Source: JAAFGT01 sp041485165 | Lineage (GTDB): Bacteria; Acidobacteriota; Terriglobia; Acidiferrales; UBA7541 | NCBI GenBank assembly: GCA_041485165.1 | Contig: JBGPJC010000014.1 | Location: 1-43,275 of the forward strand | DNA length: 43,275 nucleotides | Direction: 5' to 3' | In this document: one piece after another, positions 8,238 through 17,398 of the stretch | Layout of the letters: each line of letters starts with the position of its first letter | How positions within the stretch are numbered: the stretch's first letter is position 1 | Position numbers and translations under genes: made by a program | Notes under the pieces: model-generated | The model's input: only the letters and a program-made list of their open reading frames with translations | The model's database searches: none | Told to the model about the DNA's origin: nothing

Positions 8238-10298
8238 ATGTCGGAACAGTTTCGAATAGGCTGGCAGTCAGGGGCGGGGGCAGCCGCGGCGCGCGCCCCT
8301 GTAGTGGAAGACCGCCTGGATGCGGCCATCCGCAATGGAATTGATTACCTGTTGGCAAAGCAGGCCCCCGAAGGGTACTGGCTGGGCGAGCTCGAAGCCG
8401 ATACCACCCTCGAATCCGATTACATCCTCTACCTGCACATACTTGGGCGCATGGACGCTACTCGCGTGGCCAAGCTGGCCAATTACGTCCGCCGGCGCCA
8501 GTTGGCCGATGGCGGCTGGAACATTTACTTCGGCGGGCCCGCGGAAATCAACGCCACGGTAAAGGCCTACCTGGCTCTCAAGCTGGCCGGGGATCCTGCC
8601 GAAGCTCCTCACATGCTGCGCGCGAAACAGCGGGTGCATGAATTGGGGGGTCTGGAATCCATAAACTCCTTCGAACGGTTTTATTTAGCGCTGGTAGGAG
8701 CAGGGCGTTGGGATATGGCTCCCGCCATCCCTCCTGAGTTCATCCTTCTTCCGGAATGGTTCTACGTAAATTTGTACGAAGCTTCCTCGTGGTCGCGCGG
8801 GATCCTGGTGCCTCTGACCATCCTCTACGCGCTCCGGCCGGAATGGAAGGTTCCCGATTATGCCCGCGTGGACGAACTCTACCGCGAGCCAAAGCGCCGC
8901 CTGAAGGCATACGCCTGGGACCTCACCGTATTCACTTGGCGGAATTTCTTCCTGGCCATTGACCGGACCTTCAAACTTTTGGAACGCATGCCGTGGAAAC
9001 CGCTGCGGGCCCGTGCCCTGGCCCAGGCGGAAGTCTGGCTCAAGGAACATCTGAAGCGCAGCGAAGGCCTGGCAGCAATCTATCCGGCAATGATGAACGC
9101 CATCTTCGCGCTGCTGGCCCTCGGCCATGGGCCCGACGATCCCATCACCGCGCGCGAGATCCACGAGCTGGCGCGATTCGAGATTGAGGAAGAAGACACC
9201 ATCCGCCTCCAACCGTGCATGTCGCCCTTGTGGGACACCGCTATCGCCATGGTAGCGCTGGAAGAGGCCGGGCTGCCTCCAAATCATCCCGCGCTGGTGC
9301 GCGCGGCCGGCTGGATGCTGGACAACCAGATCCTTGGCCCCGGCGATTGGATGGTGAAGAATCCAGGGGTCGAGCCCGGCGGCTGGGCGTTTGAATTCAG
9401 CAACGATTTTTATCCCGACGTGGACGACACCGCCTTCATCCTCATGGCCCTGCAGCGTGTGGACTTTCCGGACCGCGCCAGAATGGAGCGAGCTCTCCGC
9501 CTCGGCCTGAACTGGATGGTCAGCATGCAGAACCGCGACGGAGGGTGGGGCGCCTTCGACAAGGACAACGATTGCTGGATCCTCACCGAGGTTCCCTTCG
9601 CCGACCATAATGCCATGATCGATCCGGCAACCGCCGACGTCACCGCCCGGGTCATCGAAGCTCTCGGCCGCTTTGGCTGGCCGGCCAGCCATCCGGTCAT
9701 CCGGCGGGCGCTATCGTTTTTGCAACACGACCAGTGTGAGGACGGTTCGTGGTATGGCCGCTGGGGCGTAAACTATGTCTATGGGACAGGCGGGGTGATC
9801 CGCGCTCTCGAAGTGTTGGGCCTGCAAGGCAGTGAGTACGCTCTGCGCGGCGCCTCCTGGCTCTGTGGCGTACAGAATCGCGACGGCGGCTACGGCGAAT
9901 CCATCGCTTCTTATTACGACGAATCGCAAAAGGCCAAGGGTCCGAGCACGGCCTCGCAGACGGCGTGGGGATTGATCGGTCTTCTGGCTGCCGGCGATCA
10001 CCGGAACGGCTTGCGCGGCGCGGCCATCGAGCGTTCGCTGGATTACCTTCTTGACCGCCAGACCAGCGAAGGAACCTGGGAAGAAGCCGAGTTCACCGGG
10101 ACGGGTTTCCCGCGCGTCTTCTACCTCAAGTACCATTTGTATCGGCATTATTTTCCGCTCTATGCCCTGGGGCGTCATCGCAACCGGCGCACCGGCGTGG
10201 GCGAGTTTCGATCCGTGCTGATTGCTCCTGAGCAGGCGCAGTTCGCGCACACCGGAAACGGCAATGGATCTTCGAACGGACACCGGGGAGGACAATGA
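8238..10298 (+). CDS. shc: Squalene-hopene cyclase
   Basis: A 686-residue protein from ATG 8238; GTG 8220 is an in-frame alternative. The DVDDTA motif near residue 394 supplies the catalytic Asp that protonates squalene. Several QW repeats are visible (for example QLADGGWN, QNRDGGWG, QCEDGSWYG, QTSEGTWEEAEF), as expected for the double alpha-barrel terpene cyclase fold. The enzyme is a monotopic membrane protein that folds squalene into hopene/diplopterol. The C terminus ends in a Gly/Asn/His-rich tail of about 20 residues. The TGA stop overlaps the hpnH ATG (ATGA), which makes translation coupling likely. Length is somewhat longer than the usual 630-650 residues because of the end extensions. 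Confidence 0.96.
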   Translation: MSEQFRIGWQSGAGAAAARAPVVEDRLDAAIRNGIDYLLAKQAPEGYWLGELEADTTLESDYILYLHILGRMDATRVAKLANYVRRRQLADGGWNIYFGGPAEINATVKAYLALKLAGDPAEAPHMLRAKQRVHELGGLESINSFERFYLALVGAGRWDMAPAIPPEFILLPEWFYVNLYEASSWSRGILVPLTILYALRPEWKVPDYARVDELYREPKRRLKAYAWDLTVFTWRNFFLAIDRTFKLLERMPWKPLRARALAQAEVWLKEHLKRSEGLAAIYPAMMNAIFALLALGHGPDDPITAREIHELARFEIEEEDTIRLQPCMSPLWDTAIAMVALEEAGLPPNHPALVRAAGWMLDNQILGPGDWMVKNPGVEPGGWAFEFSNDFYPDVDDTAFILMALQRVDFPDRARMERALRLGLNWMVSMQNRDGGWGAFDKDNDCWILTEVPFADHNAMIDPATADVTARVIEALGRFGWPASHPVIRRALSFLQHDQCEDGSWYGRWGVNYVYGTGGVIRALEVLGLQGSEYALRGASWLCGVQNRDGGYGESIASYYDESQKAKGPSTASQTAWGLIGLLAAGDHRNGLRGAAIERSLDYLLDRQTSEGTWEEAEFTGTGFPRVFYLKYHLYRHYFPLYALGRHRNRRTGVGEFRSVLIAPEQAQFAHTGNGNGSSNGHRGGQ

Positions 10299-11455
10299 GA
10301 TTTCCGCTGAAGTTGACCGCTAATTTGACTAAGTACATCGCCACGAAACGCATTCGCGGTGAGCAGAAATTTCCACTGGTGATGATGCTCGAGCCGTTGC
10401 ATGCCTGCAACCTCACCTGCACCGGCTGCGGGCGCATTCGCGAATACAAGTCCACCATCAATGAAATGCTGACGGTGGAGCAGTGCCTGGCGGCGGCCGA
10501 AGATTGCGGCGCGCCGGTGGTTTCTATCTGCGGCGGCGAGCCTACCATTTATCCGGAAATCGGCCGGTTGACCCGCGAGTTGCTCGACCGCGGCAAGCAC
10601 ATTTACATGTGCACCAACGGCATGTTCATCCGCAAACGCCTGCACGAGTTCAAGCCATCGACCAGCTTTTTCTGGAATGTGCACCTGGACGGGATGGAGC
10701 GCAACCACGACCTGGCCGTCGAGCGCGACGGTGTTTTCCGCGAGGCCATTGAAGGCATCAAGGCGGCCAAAGCGGCGGGCTTCATGGTCTGCTCCAACAC
10801 CACCATCTACAAGGAAACCGACCTGCGTGAAATCGCCGACCTCTACGCCTACCTCTTTGAACTGGGCGTGGATGGCTACATGCTCTCCCCGGCCTATTCC
10901 TACGCCGCGGTGCAGAACAAGGACATCTTCATGTCCCGCGACGAAGTCCGCGAGAAATTCCGCCTGGCCTGCGCGCTGCTCGAGAAATACAACCTGATGA
11001 CATCGCCCATCTACCTGGAATTCCTGCGCGGCGAACGCGAGCTGATGTGCACGGCCTGGGGCAACCCGACCTACAACCCCATGGGCTGGAAGGGTCCGTG
11101 CTACCTGATGACCGACACACACCACGCCACTTTCCGGGAGTTCATCGACAACACCCCTTGGGAGAAGTACGGCCGCGGCCGCGATCCTCGCTGCGAGCAC
11201 TGCATGGTGCACGTGGGCTACGAGCCTTCCGCCGTCCTTGGCGCGCACCGTAAGCTCGGCGACAACTGGAAAATGCTTTCCTGGCAGATGTCCGGGAAAA
11301 TGGGCGGCGCTCGCGGCAAGTCGGCGGACAAGGGCGGCAACGGCCACTCCACAGGAAACGGCAACGGTCACGGCAATGGCAACGGCTCTTCCTCCGCGGG
11401 GCACACCCCGCCTCCGAAGCCGGCCTACGAGGACGGCGCTTTCAACATTTTATGA
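10295..11455 (+). CDS. hpnH: Radical SAM adenosylhopane synthase HpnH
   Basis: A 386-residue radical SAM protein. The iron-sulfur cluster motif is Cys38-x3-Cys42-x2-Cys45 (CNLTCTGC), and a GGEPTIYPE segment follows near residues 79-87, as in the GGE SAM-binding motif. Known HpnH enzymes add the 5'-deoxyadenosyl radical to diploptene, giving adenosylhopane. ATG 10295 overlaps the shc stop, and the hpnH stop overlaps the hpnA start. The last 50 residues are a low-complexity Gly-Asn-His tail resembling the tail of SHC. The catalytic core ends by about residue 335. Confidence 0.95.
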   Translation: MRFPLKLTANLTKYIATKRIRGEQKFPLVMMLEPLHACNLTCTGCGRIREYKSTINEMLTVEQCLAAAEDCGAPVVSICGGEPTIYPEIGRLTRELLDRGKHIYMCTNGMFIRKRLHEFKPSTSFFWNVHLDGMERNHDLAVERDGVFREAIEGIKAAKAAGFMVCSNTTIYKETDLREIADLYAYLFELGVDGYMLSPAYSYAAVQNKDIFMSRDEVREKFRLACALLEKYNLMTSPIYLEFLRGERELMCTAWGNPTYNPMGWKGPCYLMTDTHHATFREFIDNTPWEKYGRGRDPRCEHCMVHVGYEPSAVLGAHRKLGDNWKMLSWQMSGKMGGARGKSADKGGNGHSTGNGNGHGNGNGSSSAGHTPPPKPAYEDGAFNIL

Positions 11456-12492
11456 CCACGCTCGTCACCGGAGCGACGGGATTTGTCGGGAGTCACGTGG
11501 CAAGACTCCTGACGGCCCGCGGTGAGAGTGTGCGCGTGCTTACGCGTTCTGCCCCCCGTCCGCCGGGCGCCGTGGATGTCCTGGCCGGAATTCCCGTGGA
11601 TCGTGCGCAAGGCGACCTCCGCGATCGTTTTTCCCTCGAAGCTGCTCTGTGCGGCGTGCGTTGCGTCTACCACGTCGCTGCCGATTACCGCCTGTGGTCC
11701 GCCAATCCCGCCGAGATTTACGATAGCAACGTTCAGGGCACCCGCAACCTGCTGGAAGCCGCGCGCGCCTCGGGCGTCGAGAAGTTCGTTTACACCAGCA
11801 CCGTGGCCACCATCGCTGTTCACCGGCCGGGCCGGCTGCCGGATGAGAATACCCAGGCCTCCTACGAAGACATGGTCGGGCATTACAAGCTCTCCAAGTT
11901 TCTGGCCGAGCAGGAAGCGCTGCGGGTGGCCAGGAGCGGGTTTCCGGTCATTATCGTAAATCCCACCACTCCGGTTGGGCCCGGCGATTGGAAGCCGACT
12001 CCCACCGGCCGCATCATCCTCGATTTCCTGAATGGCAGAATGCCCGCATACGTGGACACCGGCTTGAATGTTGTTGCCGTGGAAGACGTAGCCGCAGGGC
12101 ACCTCCTTGCCGCCGCGCACGGAAAATCCGGCGAACGCTACCTTCTCGGCGGACGAAACATGACATTGAAGGAGATCCTCGACGCGCTCGCGCAGATTAC
12201 CGGGCGTCGCGCGCCGCGCGTGCGCCTGCCGCACGCTGTGGCTTTGGCCGCGGCCTATGCCGACACGGTATTCTCCCGCGCACTCGGCCGCGAGCCGCAC
12301 ATCCCTCTGGAAGGTGTGCGCATCGCACGACACAAGATGTTCGTGGATTGCTCCAAGGCCGAGCGCGAGTTGGGCTACCGGGCGCAGCCGGTCGAAGCGG
12401 CGCTGGAGCGCGCGGTGCGCTGGTACGAGCAGAATGGCTATGTCGGCAAGCGCGCGGCCCGCGCAGAAACCCACGCGCCGCAGGCCGCGTAG
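11452..12492 (+). CDS. hpnA: Hopanoid-associated NAD-dependent sugar epimerase-like protein HpnA
   Basis: A 346-residue extended short-chain dehydrogenase. The NAD(P) loop TGATGFVG occupies residues 6-13, and the catalytic Tyr145-x3-Lys149 (YKLSK) is intact with a Ser/Thr-rich strand (VYTSTVATI) before it. A VNPTTPVGPGD segment follows. This is the HpnA type found in hopanoid clusters, which is thought to act in side-chain processing; its exact reaction is not settled. ATG 11452 overlaps the hpnH stop by four bases. Confidence 0.9.
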   Translation: MTTLVTGATGFVGSHVARLLTARGESVRVLTRSAPRPPGAVDVLAGIPVDRAQGDLRDRFSLEAALCGVRCVYHVAADYRLWSANPAEIYDSNVQGTRNLLEAARASGVEKFVYTSTVATIAVHRPGRLPDENTQASYEDMVGHYKLSKFLAEQEALRVARSGFPVIIVNPTTPVGPGDWKPTPTGRIILDFLNGRMPAYVDTGLNVVAVEDVAAGHLLAAAHGKSGERYLLGGRNMTLKEILDALAQITGRRAPRVRLPHAVALAAAYADTVFSRALGREPHIPLEGVRIARHKMFVDCSKAERELGYRAQPVEAALERAVRWYEQNGYVGKRAARAETHAPQAA

Positions 12493-12501
12493 GACTCACC
12501 C

Positions 12502-13287
12502 GTGAAGGTTCTGATCACATTCGCGGTTTCCGCCGAGTTCGCCCCCTGGCGCCGCTTGGCGGGCTTCAGCCCATATCGGTTGAATCTTCCTTCGCTGCAA
12601 AGTCCCAGTCCATACAAGTTGTATCGCGCAGAGATAGGGGATTCCGAGGTTTTCGTCGTTCTCACGGAAATGGGGAGCGAGAATGCCCGGCGTGCCACGA
12701 TTTATGCTTTGGGACTGGCCCCTGAGATTTGCGTTTCATCGGGTCTCGCCGGCGGCCTGCGGCCAGACTATGCGTGTGCCGACATAGTGGTGGCGGGCCG
12801 TGTCACTCAGTTCGGAGGCGAGAATCTATCCCTGGCATGTTCGCCGAAGCTGGTAGAGACCGCGGTAACCTGCGGCGCCCGGCGGGCGCAACGGTTTTTG
12901 ACTGTCTCCGAGGTGGTGATCCATAAGTCAGTCAAACAAACCATGGGTGAAATTGGAGACGCCGTAGAGATGGAGAGCCTGGGAGTTCTGGTTGCTGCCC
13001 AGGCAGCAAGAATTCCTGCGGTGGCCATCCGCGCGATTTCCGACCCGGTTCACAAGGACATACCCATTGATTTCAACCAGGTTCTCGACCGCGGCGGCAA
13101 GGTCCGCCCGAAAACACTGCTGCGAGAAATCGTGAACCAGCCGGCCGCGATTCCGGGTTTATTGGCATTCGCGCGCGATGCCCGCCGCGCTGCGGTCTCG
13201 CTGGCAAAATTTCTGGACCGCTACGTCCGTCTCTTGGACGAATTCGACGACGCAGCGAAGGCCATGGCTCTGGTGGCGACGGCATGA
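12502..13287 (+). CDS. hpnG: Hopanoid-associated nucleoside phosphorylase HpnG
   Basis: A 261-residue protein starting at GTG 12502, 9 bp after the hpnA stop. It has the PNP/UDP-phosphorylase fold: an N-terminal AVSAEF strand, SSGLAGGL near residue 80, and the nucleoside-contact VEMES motif near 154-158. A conserved late Asp follows in RAISDPVHKD. In known pathways HpnG removes adenine from adenosylhopane to give ribosyl- or phosphoribosylhopane. A hydrophobic and charged C-terminal helix extends beyond the core. Its stop forms an ATGA overlap with the next gene. The family call rests on the motifs plus the operon context. Confidence 0.88.
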   Translation: MKVLITFAVSAEFAPWRRLAGFSPYRLNLPSLQSPSPYKLYRAEIGDSEVFVVLTEMGSENARRATIYALGLAPEICVSSGLAGGLRPDYACADIVVAGRVTQFGGENLSLACSPKLVETAVTCGARRAQRFLTVSEVVIHKSVKQTMGEIGDAVEMESLGVLVAAQAARIPAVAIRAISDPVHKDIPIDFNQVLDRGGKVRPKTLLREIVNQPAAIPGLLAFARDARRAAVSLAKFLDRYVRLLDEFDDAAKAMALVATA

Positions 13288-14396
13288 GCAAGGTCCACAC
13301 CGAGCCGAGCGTCCACCTCGCAGACCTCCGGGCGAACTCCGTGATGCGCGCGGGCGTCTATCGCGGCGCGGGGAAAGTCACCGTCGAGGATGTGCCGGTT
13401 CCGGAGATCGGCGCGGGCGAAGTCCTGTTGCGCGTCGCATCCTGCGGCATTTGTGGCACGGACATCAAGAAGATCAAGCACGGCTTCGTCAAGCCGCCGC
13501 AGATTTTTGGACATGAGATTGCCGGCACCGTGGTCGAAGTGGGTAGGGGCGTCACCAGGTGGAAGCCCGGCGACCGCGCGGTCAGTTTCCACCACATCCC
13601 CTGCGCCACATGTTTTTATTGCCGCCACAAGCTGTATTCGCAATGCGCCACTTACAAGAAGACCGGAGTCACCGCGGGCTTCGATCCCAACGGCGGCGGG
13701 TTCGCGGAGTACGTGCGCGTGATGCCCTGGGTGGCCGAGCGCGGCATGGTCGCCATCCCGCCCGGGGTCAGCTTTGACGAAGCAACTTTTGTCGAGCCGT
13801 TAAACACCTGCTGGAAAGCGGTGCGCAAGGCTCGCGTGGCGCCCGGCGAGATCATCGTTGCCATCGGGCAGGGGCCCATCGGACTTCTGCTGATGATGCT
13901 GGCGCGCCTCGAAGGTGCCCACCTGATTTCCAGCGATCCGCTCGCCGCGCGTCGCGCGAAGAGCCTGCAATGCGGAGCCGAGGAATCGCACGACCCCGCC
14001 GCGGGCACGCTGCGCAAGGCTCTTTTGGCGCGCACGGATGGCCGCGGCGCCGATGCCGTTTTACTTGCTGTTCCCAGCCCCGCTCTGGTTCCCGAAGCGC
14101 TCGAGCTCGCCCGGCCCGGGGGGCGTGTCCTTCTCTTCGCGCACAACGATCCGGTGATGCGCATCGAATTTCCCGCCGCCGCGGTGGGAGTCGAGGAAAA
14201 GGAAATCCTCGGCAGCTACAGCGCGGACGTAGACCTCCAGGCGGCTTCGGCGCAACTGGTCTTCGAGCGCAAGCTGCCGCTCGAGAGCCTGGTGACCCAC
14301 CGCTTCCCGTTGCAGGATTTCGCACAAGCGTTGGACCTCGCGGCGCATCCCGTCGCGGATTCGTGTAAAGTGATTGTACGTCCCGGAGAAAAATGA
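13284..14396 (+). CDS. Zinc-dependent MDR alcohol dehydrogenase within the hopanoid operon (first copy)
   Basis: A 370-residue medium-chain dehydrogenase. The catalytic zinc site is suggested by CGICGTD and GHEIAG. The structural zinc site is C-x2-C-x2-C-x7-C (PCATCFYCRHKLYSQC). The nucleotide-binding loop is GQGPIGLLL. It starts with an ATGA overlap on hpnG and ends with the same overlap into a second paralogue, so it is tightly coupled to hopanoid synthesis. The family oxidises or reduces alcohols, aldehydes or sugars with NAD(P). I infer a step on the ribosyl or C35 side chain. No specific hopanoid substrate can be named. Confidence 0.87.
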   Translation: MSKVHTEPSVHLADLRANSVMRAGVYRGAGKVTVEDVPVPEIGAGEVLLRVASCGICGTDIKKIKHGFVKPPQIFGHEIAGTVVEVGRGVTRWKPGDRAVSFHHIPCATCFYCRHKLYSQCATYKKTGVTAGFDPNGGGFAEYVRVMPWVAERGMVAIPPGVSFDEATFVEPLNTCWKAVRKARVAPGEIIVAIGQGPIGLLLMMLARLEGAHLISSDPLAARRAKSLQCGAEESHDPAAGTLRKALLARTDGRGADAVLLAVPSPALVPEALELARPGGRVLLFAHNDPVMRIEFPAAAVGVEEKEILGSYSADVDLQAASAQLVFERKLPLESLVTHRFPLQDFAQALDLAAHPVADSCKVIVRPGEK

Positions 14397-15445
14397 CCAT
14401 ACCGCTGGAGATGACCGCGGCCGTGCTCTACGGCCGCGAAGATGTAAAGGTTGAGCGCGTGCCCACGCCGGTGATCGCCGACGACGAGGTACTGGTCCGC
14501 GTCCATGTGGCGCTCACCTGCGGCACCGACCTCAAGGTCTGGAAGCGCGGCTACCACGAGCGCATGATCACGCCCCCGGCGCTTTTTGGACATGAGCTGG
14601 CCGGGGTGATCGCGGCCGTGGGGCCCGCGGCCCGCGGCGGAGTTCATGTGGGCATGCGCGTGGTGCCGGCGAATTCGGCGCCTTGCAACGCCTGCCTGTT
14701 TTGCCGCAAGGATCGCCAGAATTTGTGCGAGGACCTGCTGTTCAATAATGGCGCGTACGCTGAATATGTGCGCATCCCCGGGCGCATCGTGCAGCGCAAC
14801 CTGTTGCAAATCCCCGACCAGGTCTCTTTCCGCGACGCCGCGCTCGCCGAACCGCTGGCCTGTGTCCTGCGTGGGATTGAAGAGAGCCGCGTGCGCACCG
14901 GCGACACCGCCGTAGTGGTGGGTTGCGGCCCCATCGGACTCAAGTTCGTCCGCGTGCTCTCCACCCGCGGCGTGCGCGTGATCGCGCTCGGTAAACGCAA
15001 GGGCCAGGTGCAGAACGCGGAGCGTGTGGGCGCCTGCGCAGCCTTCGATGTGGAGACACTCAGCGACCCGATCAACACTGTCCGCGAGTTGACCGACGGC
15101 CAGCGCGGCGCGGATGTCGTCATCGAGGCCGTGGGTATGCCCATTGCCTGGGAATGGGCGCTGGGAATGGTCCGCCGGGGCGGCACGGTCAATCTGTTCG
15201 GGGGCTGCCCGCATGGCACCGAGGTCCGCCTGGACCCCACCGCGCTCCATTACTCGGAGATCACCATCCGCTCCACCTTCCACCATACTCCGCGGCACTT
15301 CCGCGAGGCGTTGGAGACCATCGCGCGCGGTGAAGTGCGCGCCGGCGATTTCGTCTCCGGCGAAATCCCGCTCTCCGACCTGCCGCGCGAATTCGAGAAG
15401 ATGACGCACCGCAACGGCCAGATGAAGACCGCGGTCATCCCGTAA
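14393..15445 (+). CDS. Zinc-dependent MDR alcohol dehydrogenase within the hopanoid operon (second copy)
   Basis: A 350-residue paralogue of the preceding gene. It has TCGTDLKV and GHELAG for the catalytic zinc, C-x2-C-x2-C-x7-C (PCNACLFCRKDRQNLC) for the structural zinc, and GCGPIGLK for NAD(P). It starts within the stop codon of the first dehydrogenase (ATGA). The two proteins are clearly diverged, so this is not a recent duplication. Possible explanations are two oxidation steps on one side chain or a heteromeric enzyme. The short gap before hpnC keeps it in the operon. Confidence 0.87.
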   Translation: MTIPLEMTAAVLYGREDVKVERVPTPVIADDEVLVRVHVALTCGTDLKVWKRGYHERMITPPALFGHELAGVIAAVGPAARGGVHVGMRVVPANSAPCNACLFCRKDRQNLCEDLLFNNGAYAEYVRIPGRIVQRNLLQIPDQVSFRDAALAEPLACVLRGIEESRVRTGDTAVVVGCGPIGLKFVRVLSTRGVRVIALGKRKGQVQNAERVGACAAFDVETLSDPINTVRELTDGQRGADVVIEAVGMPIAWEWALGMVRRGGTVNLFGGCPHGTEVRLDPTALHYSEITIRSTFHHTPRHFREALETIARGEVRAGDFVSGEIPLSDLPREFEKMTHRNGQMKTAVIP

Positions 15446-15492
15446 TCGTGCCACGCTCCGGCGCCGTGCGTCGCGGCTGGTGGACCGAACCG

Positions 15493-16467
15493 ATGCAATT
15501 ACCTGCCGAACTGGAAATTGCGCGTGGGCTGCCGCCCGCCGGCTGTCCGGTGGAGGAAGCCGAGCGATACACCCACTGGCTGGCCACCCACCACTACGAA
15601 AACTTCAACGTGGTTTCCTGGCTCCTGCCGCGCCGCCTGCACCAGGATTTCTATAATCTTTACTCCTATTGCCGCTGGGCCGACGATCTGGGCGACGAAG
15701 TCCCCGGTGCCGCGCGCGCGCTGCAACTGCTGGATGGCTGGGAGCAAGAGCTGCGCAACTGTTACGCGGGCCACGCGCAGCATCCCGTATTTGTCGCCCT
15801 CGCCGGGACGGTGCGCCGGCACGATATTCCGCAACAACCCTTTGCCGATCTTCTCCGCGCCTTCCGCCAGGACCAGACCACCAAGCGCTACGCCGGCTGG
15901 GACGCCGTGCTGGGCTATTGCCGCTACTCGGCCAATCCGGTGGGCCGCCTGGTGCTCTATCTGTGCGGTTGCCGCGATGCCGCGCGCCAGGAACTCTCCG
16001 ACGCCACGTGCACCGCTCTGCAGCTCGCCAATTTCTGGCAGGATGTGGCCCGCGATTTGGACAAGGGCCGCATCTACATCCCGCTCGATCGCATCGCCGC
16101 GCATGGCCTGGTGGAAGGCGACATCGTCGCGCGCCGCTTCGACAGCCGCTACGTCGCCCTGATGAAGGAGTTGGTCGCCTACACGCGGGCGTTGTTTGAC
16201 CGCGGCATGCCGCTGATCGAGCAGGTCCCGGCGGAATTGCGCGTGGATATCGAGCTTTTCACCCGCGGCGGCCTGGAAGTCTTGAAGGCCATCGAAGCTG
16301 TGGGTTACAACACGCTGGAGCACCGCCCGACGATTGGCCGCGCAACCCAGGCGCGCCTGCTGGGACGCGCCTTGCTCGTCCGGCTGATCTCGCCGCTGAT
16401 GGCTTCGCGTGGTGCCGCTAATGGGCCCGGCGGACCCGGCGCATCCCTGGAAGGCGGCCATGCCTGA
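15493..16467 (+). CDS. hpnC: Hydroxysqualene synthase HpnC
   Basis: A 324-residue trans-isoprenyl diphosphate synthase-like protein. The start is ATG 15493 after GGTGGA; GTG 15448 is an in-frame alternative. The first Asp-rich motif is CRWADDLGDE, near residues 60-69. The second is FWQDVARDLDKGRIYIP, near 181-197. This pair and the THHYENFNVVS opening match HpnC, which converts presqualene diphosphate to hydroxysqualene. It is soluble or peripheral at the inner membrane. Its last 8 bp overlap hpnD. Confidence 0.92.
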   Translation: MQLPAELEIARGLPPAGCPVEEAERYTHWLATHHYENFNVVSWLLPRRLHQDFYNLYSYCRWADDLGDEVPGAARALQLLDGWEQELRNCYAGHAQHPVFVALAGTVRRHDIPQQPFADLLRAFRQDQTTKRYAGWDAVLGYCRYSANPVGRLVLYLCGCRDAARQELSDATCTALQLANFWQDVARDLDKGRIYIPLDRIAAHGLVEGDIVARRFDSRYVALMKELVAYTRALFDRGMPLIEQVPAELRVDIELFTRGGLEVLKAIEAVGYNTLEHRPTIGRATQARLLGRALLVRLISPLMASRGAANGPGGPGASLEGGHA

Positions 16468-17398
16468 GACCGTGTCCTTGGATGAGTCCTACGAGCTGTG
16501 CCGGCGCATCGCGCGGGTTTCCGCGCGCAATTTCTATTACGGCTTCCGCCTGCTGCCCAGGGAAAAACACGGTGCGCTGTGCGCCCTCTACGCCTTCATG
16601 CGCTGGGTGGACGATATCTCCGACGCCGAAGGCGATGTCGCCGCCAAGCGCAGCGGCCTGGACACCGCGCGGCAAACGCTGGAGCGCGCGGTCGCCGGCA
16701 ACTGTAGCGGCAACCCCATCCTCCCCGCGTTCCAGCACACGCTTGCAACCTATCGCATCCCGCCACTCTACATTCGCGAGCTGATCGCCGGTGCGGAGAT
16801 GGACCTCTCCGTGACAAGCTACGCCACCTTCGACGATTTGCGTCTGTACTGCTACCGCGTGGCCGGGACGGTGGGACAGTGCTGCGTGCACGTCTTCGGT
16901 TATTCCGATCCCCGCGCGCTCGAGCTGGCCGAACGCCTGGGTCTGGCTTTCCAGCTCACCAACATCCTGCGCGACCTGGCCGAGGACAGCGCCCGCGGCC
17001 GCGTCTACCTCCCCCAGGAAGATTTCGACCGCTTGGGCTGCCGCGCTGCGGAAATTGCCGCATCGCCGCCGGGAAAGCAGGCCAGGGAGTTACTCGCATT
17101 CCAGGCCGAGCGTGCCTGGCGCTTCTACCGCGAGGGCGGGGAGCTTCTTTCCATGGTCGACCGCGACAGCCGCGCCGCGCTCTGGTCGCTGGGCAGGATC
17201 TACAGCGGCATTTTGGCGAAAATTGAACGCCGCGGGTATGATGTCGGTTCCCGCCGCGTGCGCCTCTCGGCTGCGGAAAAAACGTGGATCCTGGTCCGGG
17301 CGCAGTGCGGCTGGTGGTCGCGCGAAGATGGATTCGAAGAGCGTGATAGTGATCGGCGGAGGACTCGCGGGACTCTCCTCGGCCGTGGCGCTGGCTGA
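16460..17398 (+). CDS. hpnD: Presqualene diphosphate synthase HpnD
   Basis: A 312-residue protein from ATG 16460, directly after GGAAGG. It begins inside the hpnC stop region. The Asp-rich motifs are MRWVDDISDAEGD (near residue 49) and FQLTNILRDLAEDSARGRVYLP (near 163). HpnD joins two farnesyl diphosphates into presqualene diphosphate, the substrate of HpnC. The last 23 residues are Arg-rich and overlap hpnE by 71 bp, so they may be a recent extension caused by loss of an earlier stop. Confidence 0.92.
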   Translation: MPETVSLDESYELCRRIARVSARNFYYGFRLLPREKHGALCALYAFMRWVDDISDAEGDVAAKRSGLDTARQTLERAVAGNCSGNPILPAFQHTLATYRIPPLYIRELIAGAEMDLSVTSYATFDDLRLYCYRVAGTVGQCCVHVFGYSDPRALELAERLGLAFQLTNILRDLAEDSARGRVYLPQEDFDRLGCRAAEIAASPPGKQARELLAFQAERAWRFYREGGELLSMVDRDSRAALWSLGRIYSGILAKIERRGYDVGSRRVRLSAAEKTWILVRAQCGWWSREDGFEERDSDRRRTRGTLLGRGAG

